This document shows positions 55,010 through 64,000 of a stretch of DNA of 64,000 nucleotides, in pieces (the stretch's first letter is position 1; each line of letters starts with the position of its first letter). Both the position numbers and the translations under genes were made by a program. The notes beneath the pieces are model-generated. The model ran no database searches. It saw only the letters and a program-made list of their open reading frames with translations, and had not been told where the DNA came from. Source of the DNA: Viridothelium virens (Eukaryota; Ascomycota; Dothideomycetes; Trypetheliales; Trypetheliaceae); NCBI GenBank assembly GCA_010094025.1, contig ML991771.1, positions 124,001 to 188,000 of the forward strand. The letters run 5' to 3'.

Positions 55010-57034
55010 ATGACTTCAAAGAATCGAAGTTTGATATGGGCTGGGCCGTCCAATTCTCGGGCAGGACGCTTACCACAAATATCATGGGACGACTATAAGC
55101 CAGAACTATTTCGACTCTACTAGATCATGAGATTGGATGACCTTATCGATTTCATGAGTCTTCGGTACGGTTTCAGTCCTACGTAAGTATATGCCGCCCC
55201 AAAATCAAGATTTGGTTGTAGGTCTAACTGTTCCTATTGAAGAAAGCGTCAATACACATACCAGTTCCACAAATGGAATTTTAGAAAATATCGAGGTGAA
55301 GGCCAGGCAGAGACTTCGGAAGAGATGAACCTAGATCCTATCACATTTTCTTTGAAACGTAGCCCACCAGCGACTATCTGCTCGAAAAGTAGTAGTCTGG
55401 ATAACTGGACTGCGAAGCGCCGAATGCTCCTACCGCCTGTTGAGTTTAAGAATCCCTTTCACGGCCTCGGTTTACCTTCGGATACGATCAGAGCAGATGA
55501 ACAGCACCTGCTGTCTTGTCGTCCTGACGATTATCGTGCCCCTGCTCCAGACGATTTTGAGCATTGGACAAGTCAACGCCAGTTCAATGATCCGGAGGCG
55601 ATCAGTCTACACATCGATTTATCACAGAATATCGATGAATTTTCCGATGAAAATATCTACGAAATGAAACGAGCCGCAGACTTTCTAGCTGCCTTGGGCA
55701 TTGATGAAGACGCTTTCGCCCTCTATGTCTTGATTCTTAAAAGATTGAGAACATCAGCTACCTGCCCAGATTGGATGATCATATGGACTATTATCTCTTG
55801 CTCTCGTATGGCGTATTCTCGTGGCCAATGCGAAATTGCTCGATCATTACTCAAACAAAGACTAGCAGAGTGTCCGGGTTCAGCTCCTATAGTTAACCAG
55901 TTTACGGCTCGAATGCTATTGGCTGACACGTATGCGCGGACGTTTGACGAGGAAAATGAGAGAATCCATATCGAGGCTGCTGTGCGCACTTCAAACTTGA
56001 ATCCCTCATTGCTCTCGACCCTTCCACATGATCATCGATCCTTCGACCTTTATACGTATCATTTCCTAATCCAAAAAAGTCCTCATGTTTCACCTTGGCG
56101 CTGGAAGAAAAGTATGCCGCATTGCCACAACATAAATAAGACCGAAGCCCAAAGGACAATCCTGTATCAAAGACCTGGTCCTTTCGAAATTGACAAAGGA
56201 GTCATGGCAAACCCTTGTCTTCGATCTTGTTTGCAGTGGACAGCACACGAGTTGAAGCATTTAAAACCTGACTCTGCCTTGCAGGGTACTCTGGATCGTA
56301 TAAGACGTGAGAATATGGACATCCGTGCAGAATGTTGTGTCCTTTTTTGCAGGTTATGGGAATGCTGGCACAGTGGAGCGACTACTTCCGAACACCAATC
56401 CCTTTGGATGACAAAGGCCGAAAAGCTGATGGGCATATCAGCATCAATACTGTTAAGAACAGTGGTCTGGATGCTCGAAGGCTATGCGCCAAGTGGGCTA
56501 CCGATCAACCGAGTGAACGATGTGTTCTTCCTGGAATGGCCTCTCGCTAGTAACGCACAAGTAAAAGCGTCCGGACTCCTAGAAGAGAGCGATGAAACGC
56601 TGGCGAAAACTTTTCTTAAAACATTTTCCACATGTGCGCACTTTGCAGAACCATGGGACACCACTGTCGTTGAAGAGTATGCCAAACAAAAGCTTGAACA
56701 CGGCCTGAAGATGACTTTGCCAGCGATTATCTTCAATGCTTCAGATGCAAAAGCCAACGGTCGAGGTGACTACGGCTCGGGGAGAAAAGCTCGCTCATGG
56801 GCATCAATGTCCACTGATAGCGACCTGTCGTCCTTTCGCGCGTTCCGAGACCGAATTCAGGATAAAGCGCGGACGATGAGCCACGGTATTAAAAGGACAC
56901 CGCCCTCGAGCGTTTTTCGAGGCCAGTCGACGGATGCGGCGAGCCTTGTCAGCATGGATGAACTATCGATAGCTTTCCGAAGCGTATATTTAAATTCGTC
57001 GGACTTCCAATTCGGAAGCACATCTACACTTTGA
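55010..57034 (+). pseudogene. Clr5-domain fungal protein, N-terminal domain interrupted by an in-frame stop
   Basis: An ATG at 55010 opens a frame reading ISWDDYKPELFRLY, the first half of a Clr5 domain, then TAG (55121-55123). The same frame continues IMRLDDLIDFMSLRYGFSPT, and a 60-nt intron (55183-55242) joins it to KRQYTYQFHKWNFRKYRGE, the second half of Clr5. The long exon then runs to 57034. Starting from the ATG at 55127 the product would be 615 residues and keep only part of Clr5. The C-terminal 500 residues are helical, lack a named domain and resemble the extended region of fungal Clr5 proteins. Clr5 proteins are putative nuclear regulators, named for their link to silencing in fission yeast. 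It may be a truncated allele, a pseudogene or a sequencing error. Confidence 0.75.
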
Positions 57035-58234
57035 GGAGAACCTTTGCCCCAGGAATACACCGAAAGATGAGTGCAAGGGAGAAGAATGGAGCCTAAGGCA
57101 TGTCGTGGAGATCTCCAACAATAATACCTACTTCTCGGTGGTGTTTCGATGGCTTGCGTGGCTTGGCAGACGTCACGGTCGGGGATCCGGTACCTAAGCG
57201 GACCGACAGCTTGCGGCTAGTCCGAATTGGGGTTAGGAAATTTTTTTATCTAATGACTGTTTCTTGATGGGATATCCGTTTTCCGTTCTCCGTACACTGT
57301 TAACTGTCACGACTGTGCATGTAACGTGTTAATTACAGTGTACCTTACCGTACTTCGTATTCCAAGCGCATACATGGGTATAAGGCGCTCAAACCTTACT
57401 AGCCCGTAGGCACATTCGAGCTGTGGTCCCTGTGCCTCACTAGAGAGCTGCATACGACTATAGGTACTTAGTTCTGGCCCTAGTGAGCTCATGATAGGCC
57501 CAAAGTACTGTTACTAAAGTTGCAGCCACTAGCCTGATAATGATAGCATCTCTGGCTGGGCATGGGTCCTTATTGCGTTAGCAGGAGGCTCTGCCATCTC
57601 ATTCAACCGTCTGAGATACGCTTATCCGGTACCCGCTTCTGCGATCAAGACACTCTCTGGCCCTTCTCCAGAACACTGTACTCGGAAATAATTCTTCATG
57701 CGAGGGACTTGCTTATGCTCTACTTGCCTTGACTTGAATCGCATTTCTGAACCTCGAGTTTCTTATTGAAGTGTGCGAGTGACCTACTTCTCAGACCAGA
57801 CAGCGCCCTGTAGATATGCAAGCGGGGGTGGAGCAGTGTTGGGAAAAATCAGGCCTCGAAATGTGGTTTCTTAGGCTTGCTCAAATTACAACGAGCTCTT
57901 TGAAGTGGCATTTCATCTGCAGGCATCTTTGAACATTTCCCCGACTTCTGGAAAACATACAGGGTACCGGAATGGCTCATTTCTGGGGTTAACCAGTGGA
58001 ACAGGACAGTCTTTCCTCATATGGGATTACAACTTATCCGGACAGCACAATTCAGAAGAGGACCGGTTCAAGGACATTGTTCCTAGAAGGAAGGGATTTT
58101 TAAGACGACATTCGCTGGAGAAGCATACGTCCGAAAAGCCTTCGGAGCGCCTTTGGTCCTGACCAACGCGTCTGTACCTCAACAGTTTGGCCTCGTCAAC
58201 GGTGGAATGTCTCGACATATCCACGATTTTGCGA
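57035..58234. other. Intergenic, convergent
   Basis: 1.2 kb between the Clr5 and HET genes. No supportable gene. Confidence 0.45.
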
Positions 58235-60249
58235 CTAAACGATAGTAAGTTCAGTCATTCTACCATCTTCAAACCAAGCTTTACTCTTCTCAGGCTCATT
58301 GACAAAGAATGACCCAACGCGCTCAAACGTATGATCTGCAGAGCCAACTTTCTGGAGAACAATCGCCATTGTGTGGTTCGTGTAGCCCAGGATGATGCAA
58401 GGCAAGCTTGTGCCGCTAGGAATATGGTGAGAGCCTGGGAGGTTGAAGGCCCAGTTCGGATAAAAGGGTGCAGATAGATCATGTTTCTTACAAACGTAGG
58501 TTGTGTAGCGGTGCTCCAACTCTGGGTTCACATATTCGTATTGAACTTCAGTCATGAGTGTTTTCATCTTGATAAGACCACCGCTTACAGCCCCCATAGG
58601 ATCAGATCCTCGTAAAACAGTTTGAGCTTCATGGATTTCGGCTATTTGCGTTTCCTGGGTGACAGGGTCACCTCCACTGTGGAAGATGTGGCCATCGACA
58701 GAAGCCCATGACCAAGAAGGTGCGCGGTAGTTCTCGGTTGGATATGGACTTCTTTTCATGGCAGACGGGGGTTTATATCACAATAGCTCATTAACAAGAT
58801 TGCGATCCCATAGTCCTGCTAGGTATCGACTGCCCATCCGATCTTCCAATGAATGAGCCAAACCTGATAACGCAGGAAGTTTATCTCCAGGATCCGTCGT
58901 CGCCCCAGATGAGTATGCATGCAAGACATTTCTCCAGGTCTTGGTTAACTCATCGAAGCCCTCTTGGTTGGACGTTGGTCTTAGTAGGAAGCTTCTGGCG
59001 AGCTTTGAGTGATTAAGCCTTCCACAGCAGCATGAAGAGTGCTCCCAACACTCCCACACAAGCTCATGTGTGGCAAATTGGATAACACGTGGGGACAAGA
59101 GATGTTCTTGAAGAGCCCAGGCCCGTTCCACTAATGGGTACCTATCTTCAGCCCAGGTTCCTGGGGCAGCATCGTTGAGGGTTATGAATTGATGGTGGGA
59201 CAATTCTCTGCGGACCCAAATTGATGGCCCCCCTTCATCATGTGTTTCTTGAAGTAGACATGGCCCGTCTTTTGCTTCATTGAGTTTCATTGATAACCCT
59301 TCGTTGATATCCGCCGCATGCGAAGCGCAAAGAGTAACATATGACTGACCATAGACACGGCTCATATTTGCACATTCACGCTCCCAATCACCCCTGTCAT
59401 CCTGAAGGATACAGACCGCATCGACCCAGAGGTATCGAAGGCCTAATTTGCGTGTGAAGTGTACAGCGTCCCGAAGCGTAGCAGGTAATTCGTCGATCGC
59501 AAATCCGTATGATCTCTGGGCTCGATTTGAAGTCGTGGTTACGAAAGGTCTAGACTTACCCCAGCAGTAGCTCAGGCAGGCGTATTTTCCGGCCATGCCT
59601 TTGCCATCTTGCAGTACAGCATATGGATACTCATGCTCGAGTCCCACATCGATTATTCTTGTCGGTAAGGGACTATCTGTGCTTATGTTGCATTCAGAGT
59701 GTCGTGAATCGCACTCTTGCAACCATTGCTTTGCCTGGTCTACAAATTGCTGCGACAATGTCGTGTCTGGAATTAACTTTGCCGGACCGAATCTACTAAG
59801 AGACGAAGAATGATCTTTAGAAGGGACTTTAGTTGAAGGTCTGGCAATTTATAATCGGTGAGCTACTTACCGGGCAGCGTGAAGAATTCGAGCCATGTTC
59901 TGCGGACTTTCTCGTAGAATCCTCTCGGTTCGGGACGATGTATGGTTAACATGACCACAATGCTCTCCTGTCCATGTTCCTTCCCCTCATACACGTCAAA
60001 ATTTGGAATATGTACCATGCCTTCACTATTTATATCCGCGTGTTCCCATTCCTCATCCAAACGACGGATGCCTTCAAGGAGTATTTTGCAAGTGGGACAA
60101 CCCTGGTCCGCTGAACGGATTAGATCTGTAGGCCGCAGCCCAGGAGGTCCGTCCCATCGCGATCCAGGATATTTGCTTCTGCAGGTCTTGCAAGACCCAT
60201 CAACCGCAATTTCACGTGTCGGACTGACGACTTCATCAGTAAGCGACAT
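58235..60249 (-). pseudogene. HET-domain (heterokaryon incompatibility) protein with one in-frame stop
   Basis: Two exons, 60249-59871 and 59814-58235 (56-nt intron, branch CAACTAAAG), would read 652 residues. Exon 1 has a CxxC pair (SCKTCRSKYP) and GCPTCKILLEGI, usual in this group. The splice to DHSSSLSRFGPAKLI keeps frame. The HET domain has YACLSYCWGKSRPFVTTTSN, TLRDAVHFTRKLGLRYLWVD and VCILQDDRGDWERECANMSR. Codon 472 is TGA where relatives have Trp (RNLVNELL-stop-YKPPSA); the frame then continues through APSWSWASVDG to the natural end. HET proteins trigger cell death on meeting an incompatible partner, and such loci are often polymorphic. The HET domain itself is upstream of the stop and intact. 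No intron can remove the stop. Confidence 0.88.
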
Positions 60250-60825
60250 AGCAAGTTCTCTACGACGTAGGGAGGTTGAGAGATTGAAAACCTTTGACTA
60301 AAAGAACAGCGATATGTGGGATGTGTATTTGGTACGTACACAGCTAGGCAACCATGCTGACATACTCGTAGTGCCTTAAATTCCAGGATAATACGATAGA
60401 TAGAGTACGATAATCTGCTCTAGCCGGCGGAAGCGGAGCGGACACCAAACCATATCTTTCAATGACCAAAAGCTGCGCAGACACGCTTGATGAGCACAAA
60501 TCTGCCACCACTTGCTTGGTCGTCGCGCAAAGCATCAGGATTTTTGATAAATGTATCGTAGTTTTCGTCGCTGGGCGAAGGCCGCTACAGGATGACTCAA
60601 AGCCGTCTCCGTACGAGAATCAAGACATCGTGAACGTAATTGCCCCATACAACAGTCTCATCTGTCAGAATTCATGGAGCATCGCGTTTTGTTATCGTCT
60701 ACGCTCTGTTGTGCCTTCAAATATCAGGAAGTTTCCGTCCCCACCACCAACAGTTCTGAGATTTTCCCACATTTTTGCCTGAGCTTTTGACGTCTAAACT
60801 TTGACTTTGGACCTCAGTTGCCGAG
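60250..60825. other. Intergenic, divergent
   Basis: About 580 bases between the HET start and the next frame. Nothing supportable. Confidence 0.45.
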
Positions 60826-61663
60826 ATGTTGTCGCGGAACATGTTCGAAAGGGCAATACGCGGCTATCCACATAGGATTCGGCGTCTCGCCCCTGCAGTC
60901 TCAGCTTCAAGGACGCGAAAAGCTCTCCGTCCAAAGCAGGACGGCGTCAAAAACTTCCTAGACACCTACGTCCACAACGACCACCCCGTCCTGCACGGAA
61001 CAGGTGCCGTCCCCGCCTAGCTCCTCTTCGAAGTCTTCGAAATCCTCTCCGTCGCCCGCACTCACGCCCTGACCTACGGACTAACCACCCTCGAGCGCTG
61101 CAAAGCCGCCCGACACGCCTCACCGACGGACAGCAGCGTCCTCTCGGCAACCGAGCTGCACCGGGTCCAGCGCGCCTTCCTGCACCTGCAGCTCTGCAGC
61201 CGCCTCAAGGCCTTCGTCTGCTGTCACGGAGCAGTTGACTGCATCAGCTCGCCGCGCTTCCCCGGCTTTCACCTCAAAGAGCTGCTCAGTGTCGCGCGCT
61301 GGATGAGACGGCCGTCCCAGGACGGTACGCCCCCTTCGTATCGGTCAGTACGACCTGCCGACTGACTGCAGTCCGCTAAACCAGCGTTTCGCAGCGCACC
61401 TGGGGTGGACCCTCACTATGTCGCGGCTGCGGCTCTGGGAGCTGGATTGGTGTTGGGAACAGTTGGATCGGGCGACCGTCAATACCGCCCTCGAGATGGT
61501 ACGCGCGCTGACGGCTCCGAGGCCGGAGATGTACTGCGAAATGCAGGATCCGAGCAAGTTTATGGCGTTCCTGATGAAGTCGGAGATTCTGTATAACCTA
61601 TGTAGGGCACTAGATCTACACAGGTTGGGGCCGCTGTTCTGGGATGTAGATCGGCATCAATAG
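60826..61663 (+). pseudogene. Decayed fungus-specific gene with GC-rich core
   Basis: An ATG at 60826 (MLSRNMFERAIRGYP) reads to GTGAVPA and an in-frame TAG at 61018-61020. The same frame then stays open for about 100 codons: LLFEVFEILSVARTHALTYG, ELHRVQRAFLHLQLCSRLKA, FHLKELLSVARWMRR. A third piece (FAAHLGWTLTMSRLRLWELD, then MVRALTAPRPEMYCEMQDPS) runs to 61663. The ERYRFxRAxxRxxLxxxLF-like pattern is common in uncharacterised Pezizomycotina proteins. No canonical-length intron joins the second and third pieces. About 60950-61550 is much more GC-rich than its flanks, whose genes are AT-richer. The function is unknown. Confidence 0.55.
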
Positions 61664-62056
61664 AGAGGGATTGTCGGGAGGAAGCGCAGAATGAGTAGGA
61701 CCATGCTCGAGCTCCAGAGCTACCTGAGGCAGCGACTAGGAACGTGAATATTGCTGGGGATCTCTCGGATTGTACATAGCTGAAGTGAGATGATTGGACA
61801 GAATCGCTGTTGGTTCTTGGACGACAGTCTTGTTGACACACATCCACGGTCCTCGATTCGTTATTGAGGGCCCTCTAGGAGCTGCGGAGTTCAACAATTC
61901 GGCAGAAGAGCTTGATGCTAATCGAGGATGCTGAACGTTTTCTAACGCGATATGAAGATATGTCCACTGTTCAGTATTTAGCGTTCCCACCTCCCATTTT
62001 GCAGTAGTCATACTGGCTTCAGTAAATATTGTTCGTGTAATCAATATGCCTTCCAA
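61664..62056. other. Intergenic, convergent
   Basis: 393 bases between the relic and the POL32 stop. Nothing supportable. Confidence 0.5.
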
Positions 62057-63595
62057 TTATTTCTTCGCAAAAAAGTTCATAATATTCCCCTGTCCAGCCT
62101 TCCCCTTCTTGCCCTTTGCCGCGCTACTATTGACGGCAAGTGGCTTGGCTTTCTTCACCTCTGGCTCGTCCTCCGAGAACGACTCCCAGGCCGGCTCTTC
62201 TTTTGTCACTGTCATGATCGTTAGTTCTAAAGGTCCAACGCAAACCCCATAGGAGTACATACCAAGGTATCCATCTTCATCCTTCATTTGTTTTTTCTTC
62301 ATCACCCTTCGTCTTCCTCTTCGTCTACCACCGCTCACCGTCACCGTAGCTTCTTTATCCGCGGCGCTGTCTCGCGAGACCGGTCTATCGATCGGCTTTG
62401 ATTCTTCTACTTCATCCTCTTGCGCTGTTGTTTCGGCTGGAGGTGCATCAGCCATCTCCTCATCTTCATCCTCCATCATCTTTCGCAATTGCTCTTCTCG
62501 GTCCTTCTTCGCCTTGGCCTTGGCCTCTCGCTCCTCCTTAGTACTTATCTTGATCCGGAAATCCTCTTCTTGTTCCTCTTCCTCTGCTTCGGCCATTGGT
62601 TCATCTTCCGTCAAGGGTGTTTGAGGTGCTGAGGACGCGCTGGCCTGTTTTTTGGGTTTGGCTTTGGCGAAGGATTTAAAGAGGTCAGATGTTTCTTTCT
62701 TTGGTGGGACGAACTTTCTGGTCGTTTCAGGCTTGGAGGATACTATGGGACCCGGTTTGGGCGGAGCGACGGTCTCTGGAGACTTTTCTTTACCTTCATC
62801 CTTCTTTTTGGGCCCAATATCTTTCATACGTGGGCTTGGCGGTCTCTTTGCGGTACGTTGCTCAGCTGCCTCAATTGTATCCTTTGGAGCCGCTACAGGG
62901 ACGATAGGTGCTGCAGCCGGTGGTGGTCTCCGCATCGACCGCCGCTTCACATTTGCATTCTGAATCGTTCCGTATTGTCTCCAGGTCTGTAGAGGGTCTT
63001 CATCTGCATACTTGGTGGAAATCTCGCGATTGCAGTCGGTTAAAATTTGTAGGTCATTGATCGTTCCTGGTTCAAGACTATATATATGGATTGAGGTGAT
63101 ATTCTCGAACTGATTCTTCACTTCTAGTGCTTCTGTTAGCCCTTGCTGCATAAAGTCCAAGGAGAAAAGACAAACGTACCTTCTAGGTCTTCTTCCTTGG
63201 CCAGTATAATTGACTTCACTGGGATGCTTTCCTCCCCAGTACCTGCATCTGGCTCAGGAGCAGAACTACTCATGAATGTGTCACTTTGCATGAGGCTATC
63301 CTCATCTTGTGAGTGCACGCCGTTGGTCTGAGCTGGCTGTTGCGGGTTTCGAGTTCCGGTAATGAGGTATGTTGCATGAACGGAGCTAGCTTTTCTGGCA
63401 TTTTGTTTCTGATGAAAGTCGTAGAGCATCCTCACAAGATAGAGTTAGTCGAATTATCTTTTGGAACAGAGGGGTGTTGCCTCACTGTTTGGCGAGATTG
63501 CTATGGACTTTCAGAGCTCGACTTAAGGCGCGATAGCTTACAACTCGTTGTTCGTTGAATACATTGACTGCGAGATAGTCCGTGAACTTGTCCAT
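62057..63595 (-). CDS. POL32: DNA polymerase delta subunit POL32/Cdc27 (POLD3)
   Basis: Accessory subunit of replicative polymerase delta, also used in break-induced repair. Four exons: 63595-63486, 63430-63180, 63123-62263 and 62208-62057; introns of 55, 56 and 54 nt; 457 residues. The start MDKFTDYLAVNVFNEQRVVS and LYDFHQKQNARKASSVHATY form the N-terminal CDC27 domain that binds the B subunit; EEDLEEVKNQFENITSIHIY follows across intron 2. The rest is Lys/Glu/Pro-rich and disordered, ending in a PIP box for PCNA (QGNIMNFFAKK). Intron 3 is 54 nt, has no stop in frame, and its removal gives DGYLVTKEEPAWESF. Confidence 0.93.
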
Positions 63596-63832
63596 TTTGC
63601 TGTAAAAGGCGCAGAAAGAAGTCCCGTGGTCGATTGAAATTGAGGAAATGAAACTCGTTCGAAACTTTCTATCAGTGGCTTCTGGTGGGCTGCGGAAAAC
63701 GCGAGAGCGCGTGGAGCGCGTCACAGCGCGAGACCCTGGGCAACTTTGCCGACGCCTTCGCTGGCTTCATTTACACATGTCCATGTCCATGATCCAAAGA
63801 TTGCATACCTTTGCAATCAAGTCGTCTTCACC

Positions 63833-64000
63833 ATGGTAGACGACGATGATGATGTACACCTCCAACGGGCATCTTCAGCAATTATAGCAAAAATTCTGCG
63901 ACAGCTCCCGAAGCTTGTGAGGAAACCATCCTCTACACGTCTCAATTCCATTCTAGGTCAGTTAGAACCATTTCAAGGAGACCCTCAATTACTTGACATA
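63833..64000 (+). CDS. Probable tubulin-folding cofactor D, N-terminus only (3' end outside window)
   Basis: An ATG at 63833 opens 56 codons that run off the window: MVDDDDDVHLQRASSAIIAK, LPKLVRKPSSTRLNSILGQL, EPFQGDPQLLDI. The acidic start, the helix with LQRAS and the phrase FQxxPQLLD are typical of fungal tubulin cofactor D, a beta-tubulin chaperone with HEAT repeats. The fragment is short, so the call is tentative. It is divergent from POL32, with 237 bases between the starts. Confidence 0.55.
   Translation, partial: MVDDDDDVHLQRASSAIIAKILRQLPKLVRKPSSTRLNSILGQLEPFQGDPQLLDI

Noticed and set aside
1-64000. Transposons, retroelements, tRNA/rRNA genes, CRISPR, biosynthetic gene cluster
   Set aside because: I looked for polymerase, integrase and transposase motifs, terminal repeats, A/B-box tRNA shapes and PKS/NRPS signatures and found none that I could support. 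The EthD, DFR-like and NmrA-like genes are scattered and do not form a cluster.

Overview
This window is nuclear DNA from a filamentous ascomycete (Pezizomycotina). The evidence is dense intron-bearing genes on both strands, short introns (mostly 50-110 nt, GT-AG with CTAAC/CTRAY-like branch sites), fungal-only families (STU1, RRG7, OPI10, HET, Clr5, EthD, GFA) and no operons, rRNA or CRISPR. I cannot fix the class from sequence alone. A run of 100 N at 27342-27441 marks a scaffold gap.

Layout. 0-22 kb is mostly housekeeping: the C-terminal half of a SNF2/RING helicase, an NmrA-like oxidoreductase, RRG7 and MED21 (divergent), CLASP/STU1, a BSP-type metallopeptidase, transportin KAP104, mitochondrial malate dehydrogenase, a DFR-like reductase and cyclase-associated protein. 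22-28.5 kb holds a single-pass surface protein, an amino-acid/GABA permease, a gene cut by the gap and a TPR relic. 28.8-34.7 kb is compact again: a Nudix hydrolase, RPB8 with an overlapping small ORF, ELP4, an 86-residue membrane protein and SEN34. 36-43.9 kb has two tandem SprT-like proteins, a GFA-family protein, an Asi3-like membrane RING protein and OPI10. 44.5-53 kb has fungus-restricted genes: a Helo-like/beta-domain protein, an EthD protein, a Cys-rich surface protein, a secreted Cys-containing protein and a DUF300 membrane protein. 53-62 kb is gene-poor, and three of its fungus-specific genes (Clr5, HET, and an unnamed GC-rich one) each carry an in-frame stop. The window ends with POL32 and the first 56 codons of a probable tubulin cofactor D.

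Most genes act independently. Common themes are microtubules and the cytoskeleton (STU1, CAP, cofactor D), transcription and RNA (MED21, RPB8, ELP4, SEN34), nuclear transport and the inner nuclear membrane (KAP104, OPI10/Hikeshi, Asi3-like) and mitochondria (RRG7, MDH).

Gene models were built by hand from splice sites plus frame plus family conservation. I placed 36 introns; two of them are GC-AG, and each is needed to restore a conserved protein segment. The decamer TACGGAGTAC occurs at five intergenic sites, far more than chance. I saw no transposon, retroelement, tRNA or other RNA gene that I could support.
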